Of a DNA stretch of 64,000 bases, positions 49,884-61,611 are shown one piece after another (positions within the stretch are counted from its first letter, which is position 1; each line of letters opens with the position of its first letter). The translations under genes and the position numbers were made by a program. The notes below the pieces were generated by a model, which worked only from the letters and a program-made list of their open reading frames with translations, searched no databases and was not told the origin of the DNA. Source of the DNA: Phycisphaerales bacterium (GTDB taxonomy: Bacteria; Planctomycetota; Phycisphaerae; Phycisphaerales; UBA1924); assembly GCA_029260265.1 (NCBI GenBank), contig JAJDDO010000019.1:124001-188000 (forward strand). Direction: 5' to 3'.

Positions 49884-49915
49884 TAAAAAAACGCTGGGGA
49901 TCCATATCCCCAGCG
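49884..49915 (-). terminator. Rho-independent terminator for msrBA (minus strand)
   Basis: CGCTGGGGA-loop-TCCCCAGCG with A-run to the left (T-run on minus strand). Confidence 0.8.
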
Positions 49916-49941
49916 GTCCATCGTTGTTCAGCAAACCCTAC

Positions 49942-51012
49942 TTAGTCGCTCGGCAAGGCGCACGATCCGCCATGCTTGGCGTGGTAATCCTGGTGGTACT
50001 CCTCCGCTCGATAGAACGGAGCCATCGCACTGATCTCGGTCGTGATCTTGCGATCACGGTACTTCTCCGACCTCTGCAGTTGATCGACATACGCCCGCGC
50101 CTTCTTCAACTGCTCGTCATCACTCGCGAACACCACACTGCGATACTGCGATCCGACATCGGGGCCCTGCCGATCCCCCTGTGTTGGGTTATGGATCTTA
50201 AAAAACCATTCGAGCAACTCGTCATACGAAATCTTTGATTCATCAAAGACCACCTCCACCGATTCCGCGTGACCTGTCGATCCCGAGCACACCTGCTTAT
50301 ACCCCGCGGTCTCGCTCTTCCCGCCTTGATACCCGCTCGCTGCACTGAGCACCCCGGGGATCTGCTCGAACGCATCCTCGATACCCCAGAAGCATCCGCC
50401 CGCAAAGTACGCCCTCTTTGTCTCTATCGCTCTGCCCATCTCAGGCAACTCTTCTCCCTCCTCAAAGAACGAAAGCGACACCGAGTTCAAACAAAAACGC
50501 AGCCCGGTTGGCGCGGGTCCATCAGAGAACACATGCCCGAGATGCCCGCCGCACCGCTGGCACTCGATCTCCACACGCCTCATCCCCAGCGAGTTGTCCT
50601 CGATCTGCGCCACATGCGATTCATCAATCGGCTGAAAGAAACTCGGCCAGCCCGTCCCGGAGGTAAACTTCGCTCCCGATTCAAACAACGGCAGATCACA
50701 AAGCCGACACAAATATTTCCCGTCCTTCTTATTGTCGACAAGCGTCCCGCAGAATGCCTGCTCGGTCCCGCTCTTGAGGATCACACGCGCTTCCTCCTCT
50801 GTCAGCTTGCTCGCCAACGCTTCAATCCGCTCATCGCTCAGCCTCGATATGTCGTGACCGCTCGCAGAATACTCGCTCTTCATCTGTTCATTCCTCTCGC
50901 TCAATCCGCCATCCTTCGCCCCGCCGTCCAACGGACCCATCGCGATCCCCATCAGCGTACCAACCACCACAGCACCGATCACCCCAACACGCACTGCATT
51001 CTTCATCAACAT
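49942..51012 (-). CDS. msrBA: Bifunctional methionine sulfoxide reductase, MsrB-MsrA order
   Basis: MsrB: GTGWPSFFQPI, CQRCGGHLGHVFSDGP, LRFCLNSVSLSF; MsrA: RAYFAGGCFWGIEDAFEQIPGV. Confidence 0.9.
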   Translation of the reverse strand: MLMKNAVRVGVIGAVVVGTLMGIAMGPLDGGAKDGGLSERNEQMKSEYSASGHDISRLSDERIEALASKLTEEEARVILKSGTEQAFCGTLVDNKKDGKYLCRLCDLPLFESGAKFTSGTGWPSFFQPIDESHVAQIEDNSLGMRRVEIECQRCGGHLGHVFSDGPAPTGLRFCLNSVSLSFFEEGEELPEMGRAIETKRAYFAGGCFWGIEDAFEQIPGVLSAASGYQGGKSETAGYKQVCSGSTGHAESVEVVFDESKISYDELLEWFFKIHNPTQGDRQGPDVGSQYRSVVFASDDEQLKKARAYVDQLQRSEKYRDRKITTEISAMAPFYRAEEYHQDYHAKHGGSCALPSD

Positions 51013-51164
51013 GGCATCATCCTCCGTACGAATAGGCACCCGCCCACAGCACACCAACCACCAAGCCCCTCACATTATTCGATACCAACACCCATCTAGA
51101 TCACCGAATCAGTAAACTCCGACTACTTATCCCCGCATACACCACACCCAAGTCCAAATTACCA

Positions 51165-51196
51165 AAGAAAAACCCCACGGGCGCTCGGCCGTGGGG
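51165..51196 (-). terminator. Rho-independent terminator (minus strand)
   Basis: CCCCACGG-GCGCTCGG-CCGTGGGG with left A-run. Confidence 0.75.
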
Positions 51197-51241
51197 TCTT
51201 CCTGTATAACGCGTATTTGTTTCGCCCGCCCAACCAGCCGC

Positions 51242-51457
51242 TCATGCAGCCTGATTCACCCGCTCGGCGAGCACCCGTGCAATGGCATCAGCAATCTCTG
51301 ATCCCTCTTCCGGATGAAACACCCCCGAGAGTTCGCTCGCGCTGACCGCGATCCGCGCCAGCACATCGTCAGGCTTGGGTTCTCGCTCGACCGAACTGCC
51401 CTCGTGTGTATTCATGCCCCAACCATCGGCACAACCCGACGACCGATTCACAACCAC
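51242..51457 (-). CDS. Small hypothetical protein
   Basis: 71 aa ORF followed by a minus-strand terminator. Confidence 0.4.
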   Translation of the reverse strand: MVVNRSSGCADGWGMNTHEGSSVEREPKPDDVLARIAVSASELSGVFHPEEGSEIADAIARVLAERVNQAA

Positions 51458-51530
51458 GCCTCGCGTTCATGCAAGTTGTCAAACTTTCTTCGCGATCGCA
51501 CGCCGCCGAGCACAGATCCACTCTAGTCGT

Positions 51531-53309
51531 TCACTCAACGATCAACCCGCTGCCCCCGGCCCGATAGTTCGGCACGCCCTCCCACGCCTCGCCCAGATCA
51601 TCCGCCTCGCCCGGCGACCAATCTACCTTCTCCTGCCCCAGAAGCGTTCCCGTCGCCACGCCAAGGTCAATCTGGGCAATCTGATAGTCCACCACCGCAC
51701 GGATCTCGGCCAAACGCGCGCCGGCCAGCAGCGAATCCGCGTCGAGCACATCCCGGCTCGTCCTCAGCCCCGCACCAAACTGACGCTGCTCCGCCTCGAG
51801 CACCCGCGCATTGAGCAGCACCGACTCGCGGCTTGCCAAAATCCGGTTCCACGAGTTCGACAGATTCGTCACCGCGTCATACACCTCACGCTCGATCGAT
51901 TGACGCCTCGCATCACGCGAAGAAAGCCGCTGCAAACGCGTGAGCACCGATTGCGCCAACGAGGATTTCCGCTGCTCATTCCCGATCGGGATCTCGGCAT
52001 TCAGCCCCACCGACCAATCCTCAAACTTGTTCCGCCCCAACACCTCGAGCGAATCATCCAACGATCCGCCAAGCCCGTTGATCCGATAAGTGTACTGCAT
52101 CGCCACCAATGGCAGCTTGTCGTTCTTCGCAAACGCGATATTGGCCGCATCACGCGCAAGCTGCAACTCCAACTCGAGCATCTCCATCCGGTTCTCGACC
52201 GCCGCATCCGCAAGCACCTCCTGATCAAAGCTGTACGCAACCGGATCCGGAACAGACTCGACATCAATCCTCGTCGTCGAGCTCACATCAAGCCCCGGAA
52301 GGTTGATCATCTCCTTGAGCGAACGCTGCTGAAGCTCAACAGCGTTCTGGGCAGAGATAATCTGCTCAACACGATCGGCGACCCCCGACTGCGCCCGAAC
52401 AACATCAACATCCGTCCCCGTGCCGCCCTTCTTCTTCCGTTTGGCGCTCTCGTACTGCTCAACCGCCACCTTGTGCTGCTGCTCGACCACCTCGAGCGCC
52501 TTGACCGATGCGTACAGCCTCCAGTACGCTCGATCAACCTCCGCCAATACCCTGATCACCTCGAGCTTCGCCTGCGTCTCAGAAATCTGACGCCCATACT
52601 CCGCCAATCGGATCGAATGCGTCGCCACCCGCCGCCCCGCGCCACGCAGCAGGTTGTGGCTCAACGAGATATTCAGATCAGAAGTAAACCCCGGATTGGG
52701 CGAAATAAACGCACTGTCGGACGCGAACCGATTCAGCGGCGCACTCACCGAGATCGACCCCCCCGTGTGCAGCGGGATCGTCACACCCGGTGTCAGGCTC
52801 TGCGACTCGGTCTGCGAACCCACCAGGCTCGACGAAACCGCGTCATCGCCCTTGCTGTACAGCCCGCTGAGCGTGAACAACGCCTCAAACTTGGCCTCTT
52901 CGCCGCTGAGCTGCTCTTGGGCAATCGTCGGCGACAACAGCGTGACCGACAACCCAAGGTTGTTGGTCAACGCCGACGCCCGCGCATCCGATATCGAAAG
53001 CTCGATCGATTCAACGCCCTCAAACCGTGCCCTCGCCTCATCGAGCTCCGCCTTCCCGTCGACGACCTCCTCACGCTTGTACCGCTCGATCATCAGCCGA
53101 TTGATCGATCGGACCTCATCGGCATTGATGATCGTGTCCTTATCAAGCGGATCCGCGCTGAATGGATTGCTCACGCATCCGCCCGCAGCAAAGACCATCG
53201 CAAGCGTCAATGAAATCCCTACCTTATGCCGTCGTGTCATCGTGTTCATCCTGTGAAGCGTAAGCGTTTTCATATACGCGAGTTCATGATTATTCATGCC
53301 GGAGCGCAT
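51531..53309 (-). CDS. TolC-like outer-membrane efflux protein
   Basis: Lipobox-like AAGGCVSN, coiled-coil OEP repeats; last gene of an MFP/ABC operon. Confidence 0.85.
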   Translation of the reverse strand: MRSGMNNHELAYMKTLTLHRMNTMTRRHKVGISLTLAMVFAAGGCVSNPFSADPLDKDTIINADEVRSINRLMIERYKREEVVDGKAELDEARARFEGVESIELSISDARASALTNNLGLSVTLLSPTIAQEQLSGEEAKFEALFTLSGLYSKGDDAVSSSLVGSQTESQSLTPGVTIPLHTGGSISVSAPLNRFASDSAFISPNPGFTSDLNISLSHNLLRGAGRRVATHSIRLAEYGRQISETQAKLEVIRVLAEVDRAYWRLYASVKALEVVEQQHKVAVEQYESAKRKKKGGTGTDVDVVRAQSGVADRVEQIISAQNAVELQQRSLKEMINLPGLDVSSTTRIDVESVPDPVAYSFDQEVLADAAVENRMEMLELELQLARDAANIAFAKNDKLPLVAMQYTYRINGLGGSLDDSLEVLGRNKFEDWSVGLNAEIPIGNEQRKSSLAQSVLTRLQRLSSRDARRQSIEREVYDAVTNLSNSWNRILASRESVLLNARVLEAEQRQFGAGLRTSRDVLDADSLLAGARLAEIRAVVDYQIAQIDLGVATGTLLGQEKVDWSPGEADDLGEAWEGVPNYRAGGSGLIVE

Positions 53310-54579
53310 CGATCGGATTCAGCATCGACGCCTTGATCGCCGGGAACATCCCGAACACGATCCCCACCAATGCAGAGAACCCAACCGAGAGCCACAACGC
53401 CCATTGAGGGATCTCGAACTCATTGATCGGCAGATTCGGAATCAGCCCAACGCCCGCAACAATCCCAAAACCAATCAACAGCCCGATCGCCCCGCCAAAC
53501 AAGCAGAGCACCACCGCCTCAACCAAGAACTGCAGCAGCACCACAAATGGCTTGGCCCCCACCGCCTTGCGTAAACCAATCTCGCGCGTCCGCTCAGAAA
53601 CACTCACCAGCATGATGTTCATAATGCCAACCCCGCCAACAATCAGTGACACAAATACAATCGCGCCAACGATCATACCGATTACACGCGCGACCTTATT
53701 GAAGTTCTCGATCTCAGATTGAAGCACAAACATATCGAATGTGTCCGCTTCCTCCGGATCAAGATTGCGATGGTTTCTGAGAATAAACCGGATCTCATCC
53801 TGCGCCGCCTCCGATGCATCGGCGCTGATGGTCTCGAGCACAAAGTGCGTGCCGCTGTACGGGTTCATCATCTTCAGCGTATTGAAGGGCATGTACACCT
53901 CAACACGCGATTGCCCGCCGCCAAACATCCCGCTCGCTTCCTTGGTCTCGATCACCCCAACAATAAGAAACCGCCGCCCACCAACCAAAAGATAGTCCCC
54001 GGTCGGATCAATGCTGAGTTTCAGATCCTCGATCGCCTGCTCATTGATCAGGCACACCTGATGCTTCTCTTCATTGTCGGCCTTCGAGAACGGACGCCCC
54101 AGGACCACCTGCCGATCCTCGATGTCATGCCAAGTATCCCAGATCCCGGTTATTCGAGCGCCCTTGGCCATCGTCTTCCCATACCCAACATCCCAACCCC
54201 CATAGGTCAGCGGCGAGAGCGACTCAATTGACGGAGCATACTGAAGAATAAGCCTCGCTTCATACACGCTCATCTTGACATCGCTGTAACTCATCACCTC
54301 TTCTTTGTCCTCAGGGATGTCCCCCCAGACCCACATCTTTCGCGCACCAAACTTATCAAACTCGTTGAGTACAAACCCCTGCATCCCATCGAGCCCCGCA
54401 GCGACGATCGTCACGCTCCCCACGCCAATAATGATCCCCAACGCCGTCAGCACCGCGCGGAACTTGTTCGCCCACACCTGCCCGATCGCCAAAAAGACCG
54501 ACTGCCAGATCAGCCTGCGCACCATCCCGATCGGCGACAACAACATCCTCAACATCGCATCACCGCCCCTTCCGCGCAA
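53290..54579 (-). CDS. MacB-like ABC transporter permease
   Basis: [23 protein letters not shown]..., [28 protein letters not shown]. Confidence 0.9.
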   Translation of the reverse strand: MRGRGGDAMLRMLLSPIGMVRRLIWQSVFLAIGQVWANKFRAVLTALGIIIGVGSVTIVAAGLDGMQGFVLNEFDKFGARKMWVWGDIPEDKEEVMSYSDVKMSVYEARLILQYAPSIESLSPLTYGGWDVGYGKTMAKGARITGIWDTWHDIEDRQVVLGRPFSKADNEEKHQVCLINEQAIEDLKLSIDPTGDYLLVGGRRFLIVGVIETKEASGMFGGGQSRVEVYMPFNTLKMMNPYSGTHFVLETISADASEAAQDEIRFILRNHRNLDPEEADTFDMFVLQSEIENFNKVARVIGMIVGAIVFVSLIVGGVGIMNIMLVSVSERTREIGLRKAVGAKPFVVLLQFLVEAVVLCLFGGAIGLLIGFGIVAGVGLIPNLPINEFEIPQWALWLSVGFSALVGIVFGMFPAIKASMLNPIDALRHE

Positions 54580-55438
54580 AGATTGATCGCCCCTTGGGCT
54601 CAGCGCCCCGCTCCTCGAGCAACGCCGAGTCCGCCTCGCTGTTCAGCTCGATCTCCGCCGCCGTCACCTCGGCAAGGTTCCCCCGCCCCGCGGCCATACG
54701 CTCAACCCAATCCAAATGGATCGGATCCTCGCTCGCCGAATAATCAGAGATCACCCGCCCGTCACGCAGCCGCACAATCCGCTCGGCGTGCCCCGCGACA
54801 TCCTCTTCGTGTGTCACCACAATGATCGTTTGCCCCTCTGAATGCAGCTGCTTAAAGAGATCAATGATCTCCACCGTCGTCTTCGAATCAAGATTCCCAG
54901 TCGGCTCGTCGGCAAGCAAAATACTCGGCTCATTCACCAACGCCCGCGCGATCGCCACCCGCTGACGCTGCCCGCCGCTCAACTGGTTCGGGCGATGAGT
55001 CATCCGATCGCTCAGCCCAACCATCCCCAGTACCTTCTTCGCCCGCCGCCGCGAACCCAAAACCCCACGCTTGGAATACAGCATCGGGAGCATCACATTC
55101 TTGAACGCCGTCGCCCGTGACAACAGCTCAAAGCTCTGGAAGATAAAACCGATCTCTTGATTGCGAACCTGCGCAAGCCGCCCCATCCCCATCTTGTGCG
55201 TCGGATGCCCGTTGAGCACATACTCGCCGCGTGTGGGCTGATCGAGGCACCCGAGAATATTCATCAGCGTGCTCTTGCCGCTACCCGACGCGCCCATGAT
55301 CGCGACAAACTCGTTGGGGTAAATATCCAGATCCACCCCGTCAAGCGCGTGCACGCGCTCATCACCAACCCGAAAAATCTTCTTCAGACTTCGGATCTGG
55401 ATCGTTGGCTGATCAGTATCTCCATGACCCGGTTTCAA
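54560..55438 (-). CDS. MacB/LolD-like ABC transporter ATPase
   Basis: [50 protein letters not shown]. Confidence 0.93.
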   Translation of the reverse strand: MKPGHGDTDQPTIQIRSLKKIFRVGDERVHALDGVDLDIYPNEFVAIMGASGSGKSTLMNILGCLDQPTRGEYVLNGHPTHKMGMGRLAQVRNQEIGFIFQSFELLSRATAFKNVMLPMLYSKRGVLGSRRRAKKVLGMVGLSDRMTHRPNQLSGGQRQRVAIARALVNEPSILLADEPTGNLDSKTTVEIIDLFKQLHSEGQTIIVVTHEEDVAGHAERIVRLRDGRVISDYSASEDPIHLDWVERMAAGRGNLAEVTAAEIELNSEADSALLEERGAEPKGRSIFARKGR

Positions 55439-56784
55439 GGGCTCGCCTCCGCCCCTTCGTCGTCGGCTGCGTCTTCCACAACCGCATCGTCCCCGGGCTC
55501 ATCATCCGAAGCCTCGCCGACTTCTGCGTCTTCCTCAGGCGCGTCCACATCGCGCACCGCCTGCTCGTTGCCCATCGAAACCAGCTCGCGGTACGGGCCG
55601 GTGACCACGATATCGCCCTCGGAAATCCCGCCCGTGATCACCGTTGTCGTCAGATCGCTCGGCCCCACCGTCACCGGCGTCACCACCGTCTTCCCGTCAA
55701 CAACCCGGTACACCACCCGCACAAAGGTCTTCTCCATATCCACAAACTCGTTGCCCTCGCGGATCTCCTTGGGCAGATCCTCGACCCGCCGATCAACCAC
55801 CGATTGCGAAGGCACAATAAACTCATCATAAAAATGCTCCACCGTAATATCCGTGCTCGCCGTCAGCCCAGAATACAGCGTCTCGTTCTCACCGAGCGCG
55901 AGCGCGATCTCAACCTCGAAGGTCCCCGTCCCGTCGCTGCCCACCTGCCGCTTGAGCCCGATCTTGATCACCTTCCCGGTGTACTCGCGATCGGTGTACG
56001 CGTTGAGGAATACCTTGGCGTCCTGCCCGATCTCGATCGGTGCGATGTTGGATTCATCAACCGCCGCCTTGAGCAGCATCCGCGACAGATCAGCGATCTC
56101 CATCACCACGCTGCCCGGGTTGTTGGTCGTGCCGACGATCACCGTCTCGCCGACTTCAACACTCCGCGAGGTGAGCACGCCGTCTATCGGCGACTCGATG
56201 ACCGTGTTGTCCAGATCCTTCTGCGCCCGAACAATCTGTGCCTTGGCCTGCTCGATCCCCTGCTCGATCACCAGCATGTTGGACTCGGCCTGCAAAAACG
56301 ACGCCCGCGCACTGTCCAGATCCGCCTGCGTCGCATCCCCGGTCTCGAAAAGACTCTCCATACGCTCAAAGTTCAATCGCGCATTAATCAGCCCAGCCTG
56401 CGACCCACCCAGCGATGCCTGCTGCGCCTTGAGCCCCGCCTTGGCCGAGTCCATCAACGCCACCAGGTCCTGCGGATCAAGCCGGATCACCACATCGCCC
56501 GCCTTCACCTGCTCGCCCTCCTCAAAGGGCAACGCCAACACCTTGGCTGAAACCTGCGATGAAATTTTGACCAGCACCCGAGGCTCAATCGAACCCGGAG
56601 CACTCACTGTGCGGGCAAGATCCCCTTTCCCGACCGTCTCCATCGAGACCGCGGTCGATTGATCCCCCGCATCACCGCCCCCACGCAGCTTCTGCCCGAT
56701 CGGCGACGCCATCACCCCCACGCCCCCAACGACCACGACACCCAGACACACCGCACCAATGACTACGACCTTGACAACACCCAT
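55435..56784 (-). CDS. HlyD/RND-type membrane fusion protein
   Basis: [42 protein letters not shown]; upstream of and overlapping the ABC ATPase. Confidence 0.88.
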   Translation of the reverse strand: MGVVKVVVIGAVCLGVVVVGGVGVMASPIGQKLRGGGDAGDQSTAVSMETVGKGDLARTVSAPGSIEPRVLVKISSQVSAKVLALPFEEGEQVKAGDVVIRLDPQDLVALMDSAKAGLKAQQASLGGSQAGLINARLNFERMESLFETGDATQADLDSARASFLQAESNMLVIEQGIEQAKAQIVRAQKDLDNTVIESPIDGVLTSRSVEVGETVIVGTTNNPGSVVMEIADLSRMLLKAAVDESNIAPIEIGQDAKVFLNAYTDREYTGKVIKIGLKRQVGSDGTGTFEVEIALALGENETLYSGLTASTDITVEHFYDEFIVPSQSVVDRRVEDLPKEIREGNEFVDMEKTFVRVVYRVVDGKTVVTPVTVGPSDLTTTVITGGISEGDIVVTGPYRELVSMGNEQAVRDVDAPEEDAEVGEASDDEPGDDAVVEDAADDEGAEASP

Positions 56785-56932
56785 CGGCCACTCCCCAGAT
56801 TGACAGTCCGTCGCGGGGTGAATGCCCCGCCGTAGATGGTTGTATGGATTTCATAATCGCAAGTTTCGCCAATTCGGACCAGAAATCGAGATTCGACCCC
56901 GATCCGGGCAAGTTCTGCCTGTTTGGGAAGCA

Positions 56933-57589
56933 CTATCCGCCGACAACCGCCGCAAAGACATCTCGCCACCCGACCTTGCCGATCTCGTCGTCCACCACGC
57001 TCTGCACCTCATCGAATGACCGAACCTCAGGCGGAGCCGACAAACTCACCACCTCATCATCTTCCACCCTTGCCAGCCCAAGCGCTCCATCGCCGCCCGC
57101 CCGGACCACCCAACGCCCCTCGCCGAGCATTCGGTACACCGCCTGCCCAACCAACGCCCCCTCAGATTCCCAATCCACATCCGCCAGCTTCGGATTGATC
57201 ACCGTCGCCTTACTCGGTGGCGTGTCCGAATCAAACACCCGACGAATCCAGAGCCGACCATCGACAAGCGCGAAGTCCACATAGATCTCCTTATCCGCAT
57301 TGCACGCCGTCTCAATCGCCTCTGATTCCCCCTCGATCGTGCGCACATGGACCGTGACCGATCGGTCCTTGACCACCAACTCGGTCACCGCCGTCTGGCG
57401 GACCGCGCTGTTGTACTGCGTCCGGAGCGTCTCGTACTCGCCGGAGAGCTCACGAAGCCGATCCTGATACACCTGCGACGCCGCGTCCGCCTTGGCAAAC
57501 CGAAGACCAACCGCGCCGATCAGCACCACCCCGCCGATCCCCGCGAGCCCAACAACAATCCCTTGTACCGCTCCTAGCTTGGTCGTCAT
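56933..57589 (-). CDS. Hypothetical membrane-anchored protein
   Basis: MTTKLGAVQGIVVGLAGIGGVVLIGAVGLRF TM plus soluble domain. Confidence 0.55.
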   Translation of the reverse strand: MTTKLGAVQGIVVGLAGIGGVVLIGAVGLRFAKADAASQVYQDRLRELSGEYETLRTQYNSAVRQTAVTELVVKDRSVTVHVRTIEGESEAIETACNADKEIYVDFALVDGRLWIRRVFDSDTPPSKATVINPKLADVDWESEGALVGQAVYRMLGEGRWVVRAGGDGALGLARVEDDEVVSLSAPPEVRSFDEVQSVVDDEIGKVGWRDVFAAVVGG

Positions 57590-57644
57590 ACACGATCCAT
57601 CGACATTCAGGACGAATCCGCTCGAATACTCGTTCAAAGCCTGT

Positions 57645-58262
57645 TCAATCCTGCAGATAAAACCGTTTCCAAGGACCCAGCACCGCCGACCGCTCTTCTG
57701 GCCAATCACGCGATGGCTCGATCACCCCGTCGGGGTCGTAATACACCCCGGCTTCATGAAACAACCCCGGAAACACAGTCGTCATCCGCACCGCACCCCC
57801 CTCGACATGGTCCGACCATTTCACATGAAACAACCCGACCCACTCGCCATCAATCCCCCCGCCGTCCGGCTCCGCGATCAGCTGCTCACAACGCTCAACC
57901 AGCGCCCGCTCGCTGAGCTTGAGCCTGAACAGAAAATCCAGATCGGTCCACAACAACCACGCACCGATCATCCCCAGTATTGGCGTCGCCAAGATCACCG
58001 CCGCCCGCAAAGGGGTCAACCGCCCGAACCGCTCTCGCTTCACGCACCAGATCGATCCCGCGCACAGGAATGAAATCACCCAGGCAACCGCGACACCCAA
58101 GCCCCAAAGTAATAGCCCCATCCCCACAAACATGTCGAACTCAACATTCGAGAACACGATCGCTGCACACACCAGCCAGCACACGCTCGCAAGCAACATC
58201 AATACCCACGCCCAACTCTGCACCGCTGATCGTCGGCTCTGATTGCTCTGCCCTGTATTCAT
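57645..58262 (-). CDS. Hypothetical membrane protein
   Basis: MNTGQSNQSRRSAVQSWAWVLMLLASVCWLVCAAIVFSN, three TM. Confidence 0.55.
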   Translation of the reverse strand: MNTGQSNQSRRSAVQSWAWVLMLLASVCWLVCAAIVFSNVEFDMFVGMGLLLWGLGVAVAWVISFLCAGSIWCVKRERFGRLTPLRAAVILATPILGMIGAWLLWTDLDFLFRLKLSERALVERCEQLIAEPDGGGIDGEWVGLFHVKWSDHVEGGAVRMTTVFPGLFHEAGVYYDPDGVIEPSRDWPEERSAVLGPWKRFYLQD

Positions 58263-58293
58263 ACCGCCCCTACGCCGACGGACACCCCAAAGT

Positions 58294-59538
58294 TCATCCG
58301 CCCGAACACCCACATCCACCCGATGAGCAGCACCCGCCCGCCTTGGGCTTCTGCGTGGTCCCCCACCCCTTCTTGTTCATCCATTGGCGCATCTTCATCC
58401 CCAGCGCCCACGCCATCAGCAGGATAAAGACCACCGCCGCACCCTGCTTGAGCCCGAACCCGCTCGCCGCCATCTCGTGGTTCATGTTCATATCCGCGAT
58501 GTGGACAAACCCCTGCAGGAACGCATCGAAGAGCAGCCCCGCCACCAGCGCCGTCGCCGCGATCGTCGCGAGATAAATCACCAGCGCCCGCACGCCGAGG
58601 TCCTTGATCAGCCAACTCATCGTCGCCACATTCGTCGCCGGTCCCGACAGCAGCATCACCAACGCCGCCCCGGGCGACATCCCCGCGGCGACCATTGCCC
58701 ACGCCAAAGGCGTCGAGCTCGTCGCACAGATATACAACGGGATACCGATCAAAAGCATCGCCAGCATCGGAACGATCCCATGCCCGAAGTTCTGCTCGAT
58801 CCATTCCTTGGGCAACGCCGCCGAGATCACCGCAGCCAGAATCAGCCCGACCGCCAACCACCCCGCGAGATCGATCAGCATCGTCCCGAACCCATGCTTG
58901 AACCCGATCTTGATCTTCTCGCCAACCGTCGCATGTTCCTGCGCCGGCGTCGAATCACAACAAGAAACCTCTGCCTTGGACGCCTCGGAGGAACAACACG
59001 ATTTCGCCGGCACGGGCGTCTTGGACGAACAGCACGGCTTCACCGCCGCATCCGCATCGCCCGCGTTGACAATCGTCAACCCAACCGCATCAGGATCATC
59101 AACCGCATCTTCGATCTCATTCATCACCCCATCATTCTTCGCGCTCGCGTCAATCAACAACCCCGCGATCAATGCCGTGATCACCGCGACCACCGGGCGC
59201 GTCAACGCGTACACCGGTCCGAACAGCGCCCAGGTAATCGGGATTGATTCCTCGCCCGTCTGAGGCGTAGAAATCGCGAACGCAGCGCTCGCTCCCTTGC
59301 TCGCACCCTGCTTGCGCAGCCCCGCCGCCACCGGAATCACCGCGCACGAGCACAGCGGCAGCGGGATCCCCAAAAGCGACGCCTTGGCCACCGGCCAGAA
59401 CCCGCCGCCGGACAAATGCCTGAGCATCCACTCTCGCGGAATCAACGCATGCACCGCGCCCGCGATCCCAAAGCCGAGGATCAACCACAACGATGATTCA
59501 ACCAATATCGCCCACAACTCGTGAATAAACAGTTCCAT
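58294..59538 (-). CDS. Permease of the SO_0444 Cu/Zn efflux type (DUF318/ArsP-like)
   Basis: LLGIPLPLCSCAVIPVAAGLRKQGASKGASAAFAISTPQTGEESI; Cys-rich linkers CCSSKTPVPAKSCCSS. Confidence 0.85.
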   Translation of the reverse strand: MELFIHELWAILVESSLWLILGFGIAGAVHALIPREWMLRHLSGGGFWPVAKASLLGIPLPLCSCAVIPVAAGLRKQGASKGASAAFAISTPQTGEESIPITWALFGPVYALTRPVVAVITALIAGLLIDASAKNDGVMNEIEDAVDDPDAVGLTIVNAGDADAAVKPCCSSKTPVPAKSCCSSEASKAEVSCCDSTPAQEHATVGEKIKIGFKHGFGTMLIDLAGWLAVGLILAAVISAALPKEWIEQNFGHGIVPMLAMLLIGIPLYICATSSTPLAWAMVAAGMSPGAALVMLLSGPATNVATMSWLIKDLGVRALVIYLATIAATALVAGLLFDAFLQGFVHIADMNMNHEMAASGFGLKQGAAVVFILLMAWALGMKMRQWMNKKGWGTTQKPKAGGCCSSGGCGCSGG

Positions 59539-59575
59539 AGGGCAAGTGTAGCAAGAACCGCCCCCGGCTTATTCC

Positions 59576-60166
59576 CTACCGCCGACGCCTTCGCCCGCAC
59601 ACCATCGCACCGCCAAGCATCACCAGCCCGGTGCCCGGTGTGGGCGTGATCGTTGCACTCTGAGCAGAACCCAACACAATCGGGAGCAAAAACTGATTCA
59701 GCGACGAATCCGCATCCAACTCCCCAAACCCGCCATCAGCAAGATCAAATGAACCCGGCAAAGCCGTGGAAGCAAACGGATCAAGACCAACAAAGTCCAT
59801 ATTCGCCGAGAACCCGAGCCCAAGATTCATCGCGTGGAACCGGATGAAACCGCTCGTGCCCACCGTGATGCTCAGGGTTTCGATGCTGGTGACATTCTGC
59901 CCCATCTGAAAAAACGATCCGCCTCCGAGAAACTCGTAGGTGGCAACCAGCCCGTTATCCGAAACCGCTGCTGCGTTGGCATCGAACTCCATATGAAAAA
60001 CAATGGCATCCCCGTCGCCAATCCCGAAGAACGGGGCCGAATCCGCCCCATCAAACCCCGACCCAAACATGTCCACTGTCCCGAGCCCATCCAGCGAATG
60101 TGTCCCCGCTGCAGCACCCCCCGCGGACAACACCAAAACCGCACCCATCATCATTGATCGCATCAT
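59576..60166 (-). CDS. PEP-CTERM-like secreted protein
   Basis: C-terminal TPTPGTGLVMLGGAMVCGRRRRR. Confidence 0.7.
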   Translation of the reverse strand: MMRSMMMGAVLVLSAGGAAAGTHSLDGLGTVDMFGSGFDGADSAPFFGIGDGDAIVFHMEFDANAAAVSDNGLVATYEFLGGGSFFQMGQNVTSIETLSITVGTSGFIRFHAMNLGLGFSANMDFVGLDPFASTALPGSFDLADGGFGELDADSSLNQFLLPIVLGSAQSATITPTPGTGLVMLGGAMVCGRRRRR

Positions 60167-60321
60167 TATTCATCCTCCCATGGCGTTCTACAAAGAATCT
60201 GTACCAACCAATGTAATCCGTTCCCGAGACCGATACAACCCAATTTAATCCCGCTTCATTGCGGCTTACAAGCTCGACAAGCCCCTACCATCACCAAGCA
60301 ATACACGCCAAGGAACCCGAT

Positions 60322-61611
60322 ATGCCGTACACACTCTCTCCAGACCAAGGCATCACGCCAGATTCCGACAACATCGACTACCTCAAGGACCATGTCGATA
60401 CCGGCGATCGGTGGGTCCTCAACTTCGGGCCCCAGCACCCCGCGACCCACACCACCCTCCGCCTCGTCCTCGAACTCGACGGCGAGCGCATCGCCCGCTG
60501 CACACCCCACATCGGGTACCTCCACTCCGGATTCGAAAAACTCGCCGAGCACCTCGACTACAACCAGTATGTCTCCATCGTCTCACGCACCAACTACCTC
60601 TCCCCGATCGCCAACGACATCTGCTGGCACGGCACGGTCGAAAAACTCTTCGGCATCCAGATCACCCCACGCCAGACCGTCCTCCGCACCATCCTCACCG
60701 AGCTCGCTCGCATCCAGGACCACCTTCTTTGTGTTGGTGCCGCTGCGCTCGACCTGGGCGCGCTCACCGGGTTCCTCTACGCCTTCAATCCGCGCGAGAA
60801 AATCTACGACATCATGGACTATGTCTCCGGGCAACGGTTCCATCCAGATTGGACCCGTGTCGGCGGCGCGATGAAGGACCTCCCCGACGAGGAAGTCTTC
60901 AAGCGAATGGTCAAAAACTTCATCCACCAAGACCTCCCCACCGCGATCAGGGACCTCGAAAACCTCGTCGTCCGCAACCGCATCTTTATGGACCGCACAC
61001 AGGGCATCGGGGTGATGACCCGCGAAGAAGCCATCAGCTGCTCGCTCTCCGGCCCGCTCGCCCGCGCCTCGGGTGTCAAACGCGATGTGCGCAAGGCCGA
61101 ACCGTATCTCTGCTACGAAGATAACTGGGACGGCGAGGGCGCCGATGCGGTCAAGTTCTCAATCCCTGTCGCCTACGACGGCGATGTCTACTGCCGATTC
61201 ATGGTCCGCTGCGAAGAAATCAAGCAGAGCATCAAGATCATCGAACAGCTCATCGACCGCATCCCCGGCGGCCCGCTCGATGTCTTCGCCGATGAAAAAA
61301 TGACCAAACCACCCAAGTCCGATGTCTACGGCTCGATCGAAGGATTGATTCAGCACTTTGAGCTCATCATGACCAACCGCGGGTGGAAAGCCCCGATCGC
61401 CGAGCTCTACAACGCCCACGAATCCGCCAACGGCGAACTCGGCTACCACATCGTCGCCGACGGCACCCCCCGCTCATGGCGTGCACGCACAAGACCACCA
61501 AGTTTCATCAACTATTCAACCGTCGCCAAAATGACCGAAGGCCACATGCTCGGCGACATCGTCGCCATCTTGGGCTCAATCAACATCGTCGCCGCGGAAC
61601 TGGATCGATGA
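60322..61611 (+). CDS. nuoD: NADH-quinone oxidoreductase subunit D
   Basis: LNFGPQHPATHTTLRLVLELDGERIARCTPHIGYLHSGFEKLAE. Confidence 0.95.
   Translation: MPYTLSPDQGITPDSDNIDYLKDHVDTGDRWVLNFGPQHPATHTTLRLVLELDGERIARCTPHIGYLHSGFEKLAEHLDYNQYVSIVSRTNYLSPIANDICWHGTVEKLFGIQITPRQTVLRTILTELARIQDHLLCVGAAALDLGALTGFLYAFNPREKIYDIMDYVSGQRFHPDWTRVGGAMKDLPDEEVFKRMVKNFIHQDLPTAIRDLENLVVRNRIFMDRTQGIGVMTREEAISCSLSGPLARASGVKRDVRKAEPYLCYEDNWDGEGADAVKFSIPVAYDGDVYCRFMVRCEEIKQSIKIIEQLIDRIPGGPLDVFADEKMTKPPKSDVYGSIEGLIQHFELIMTNRGWKAPIAELYNAHESANGELGYHIVADGTPRSWRARTRPPSFINYSTVAKMTEGHMLGDIVAILGSINIVAAELDR

Noticed and set aside
51375-53213. 612-aa plus-strand ORF antisense to the TolC-like gene, and similar long antisense ORFs (329..1327, 9472..10785, 4074..4943, 47745..48500)
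   Set aside because: Arg/Pro/His-rich low-complexity translations typical of shadow frames in GC-rich DNA; the opposite strand has clear domain proteins.
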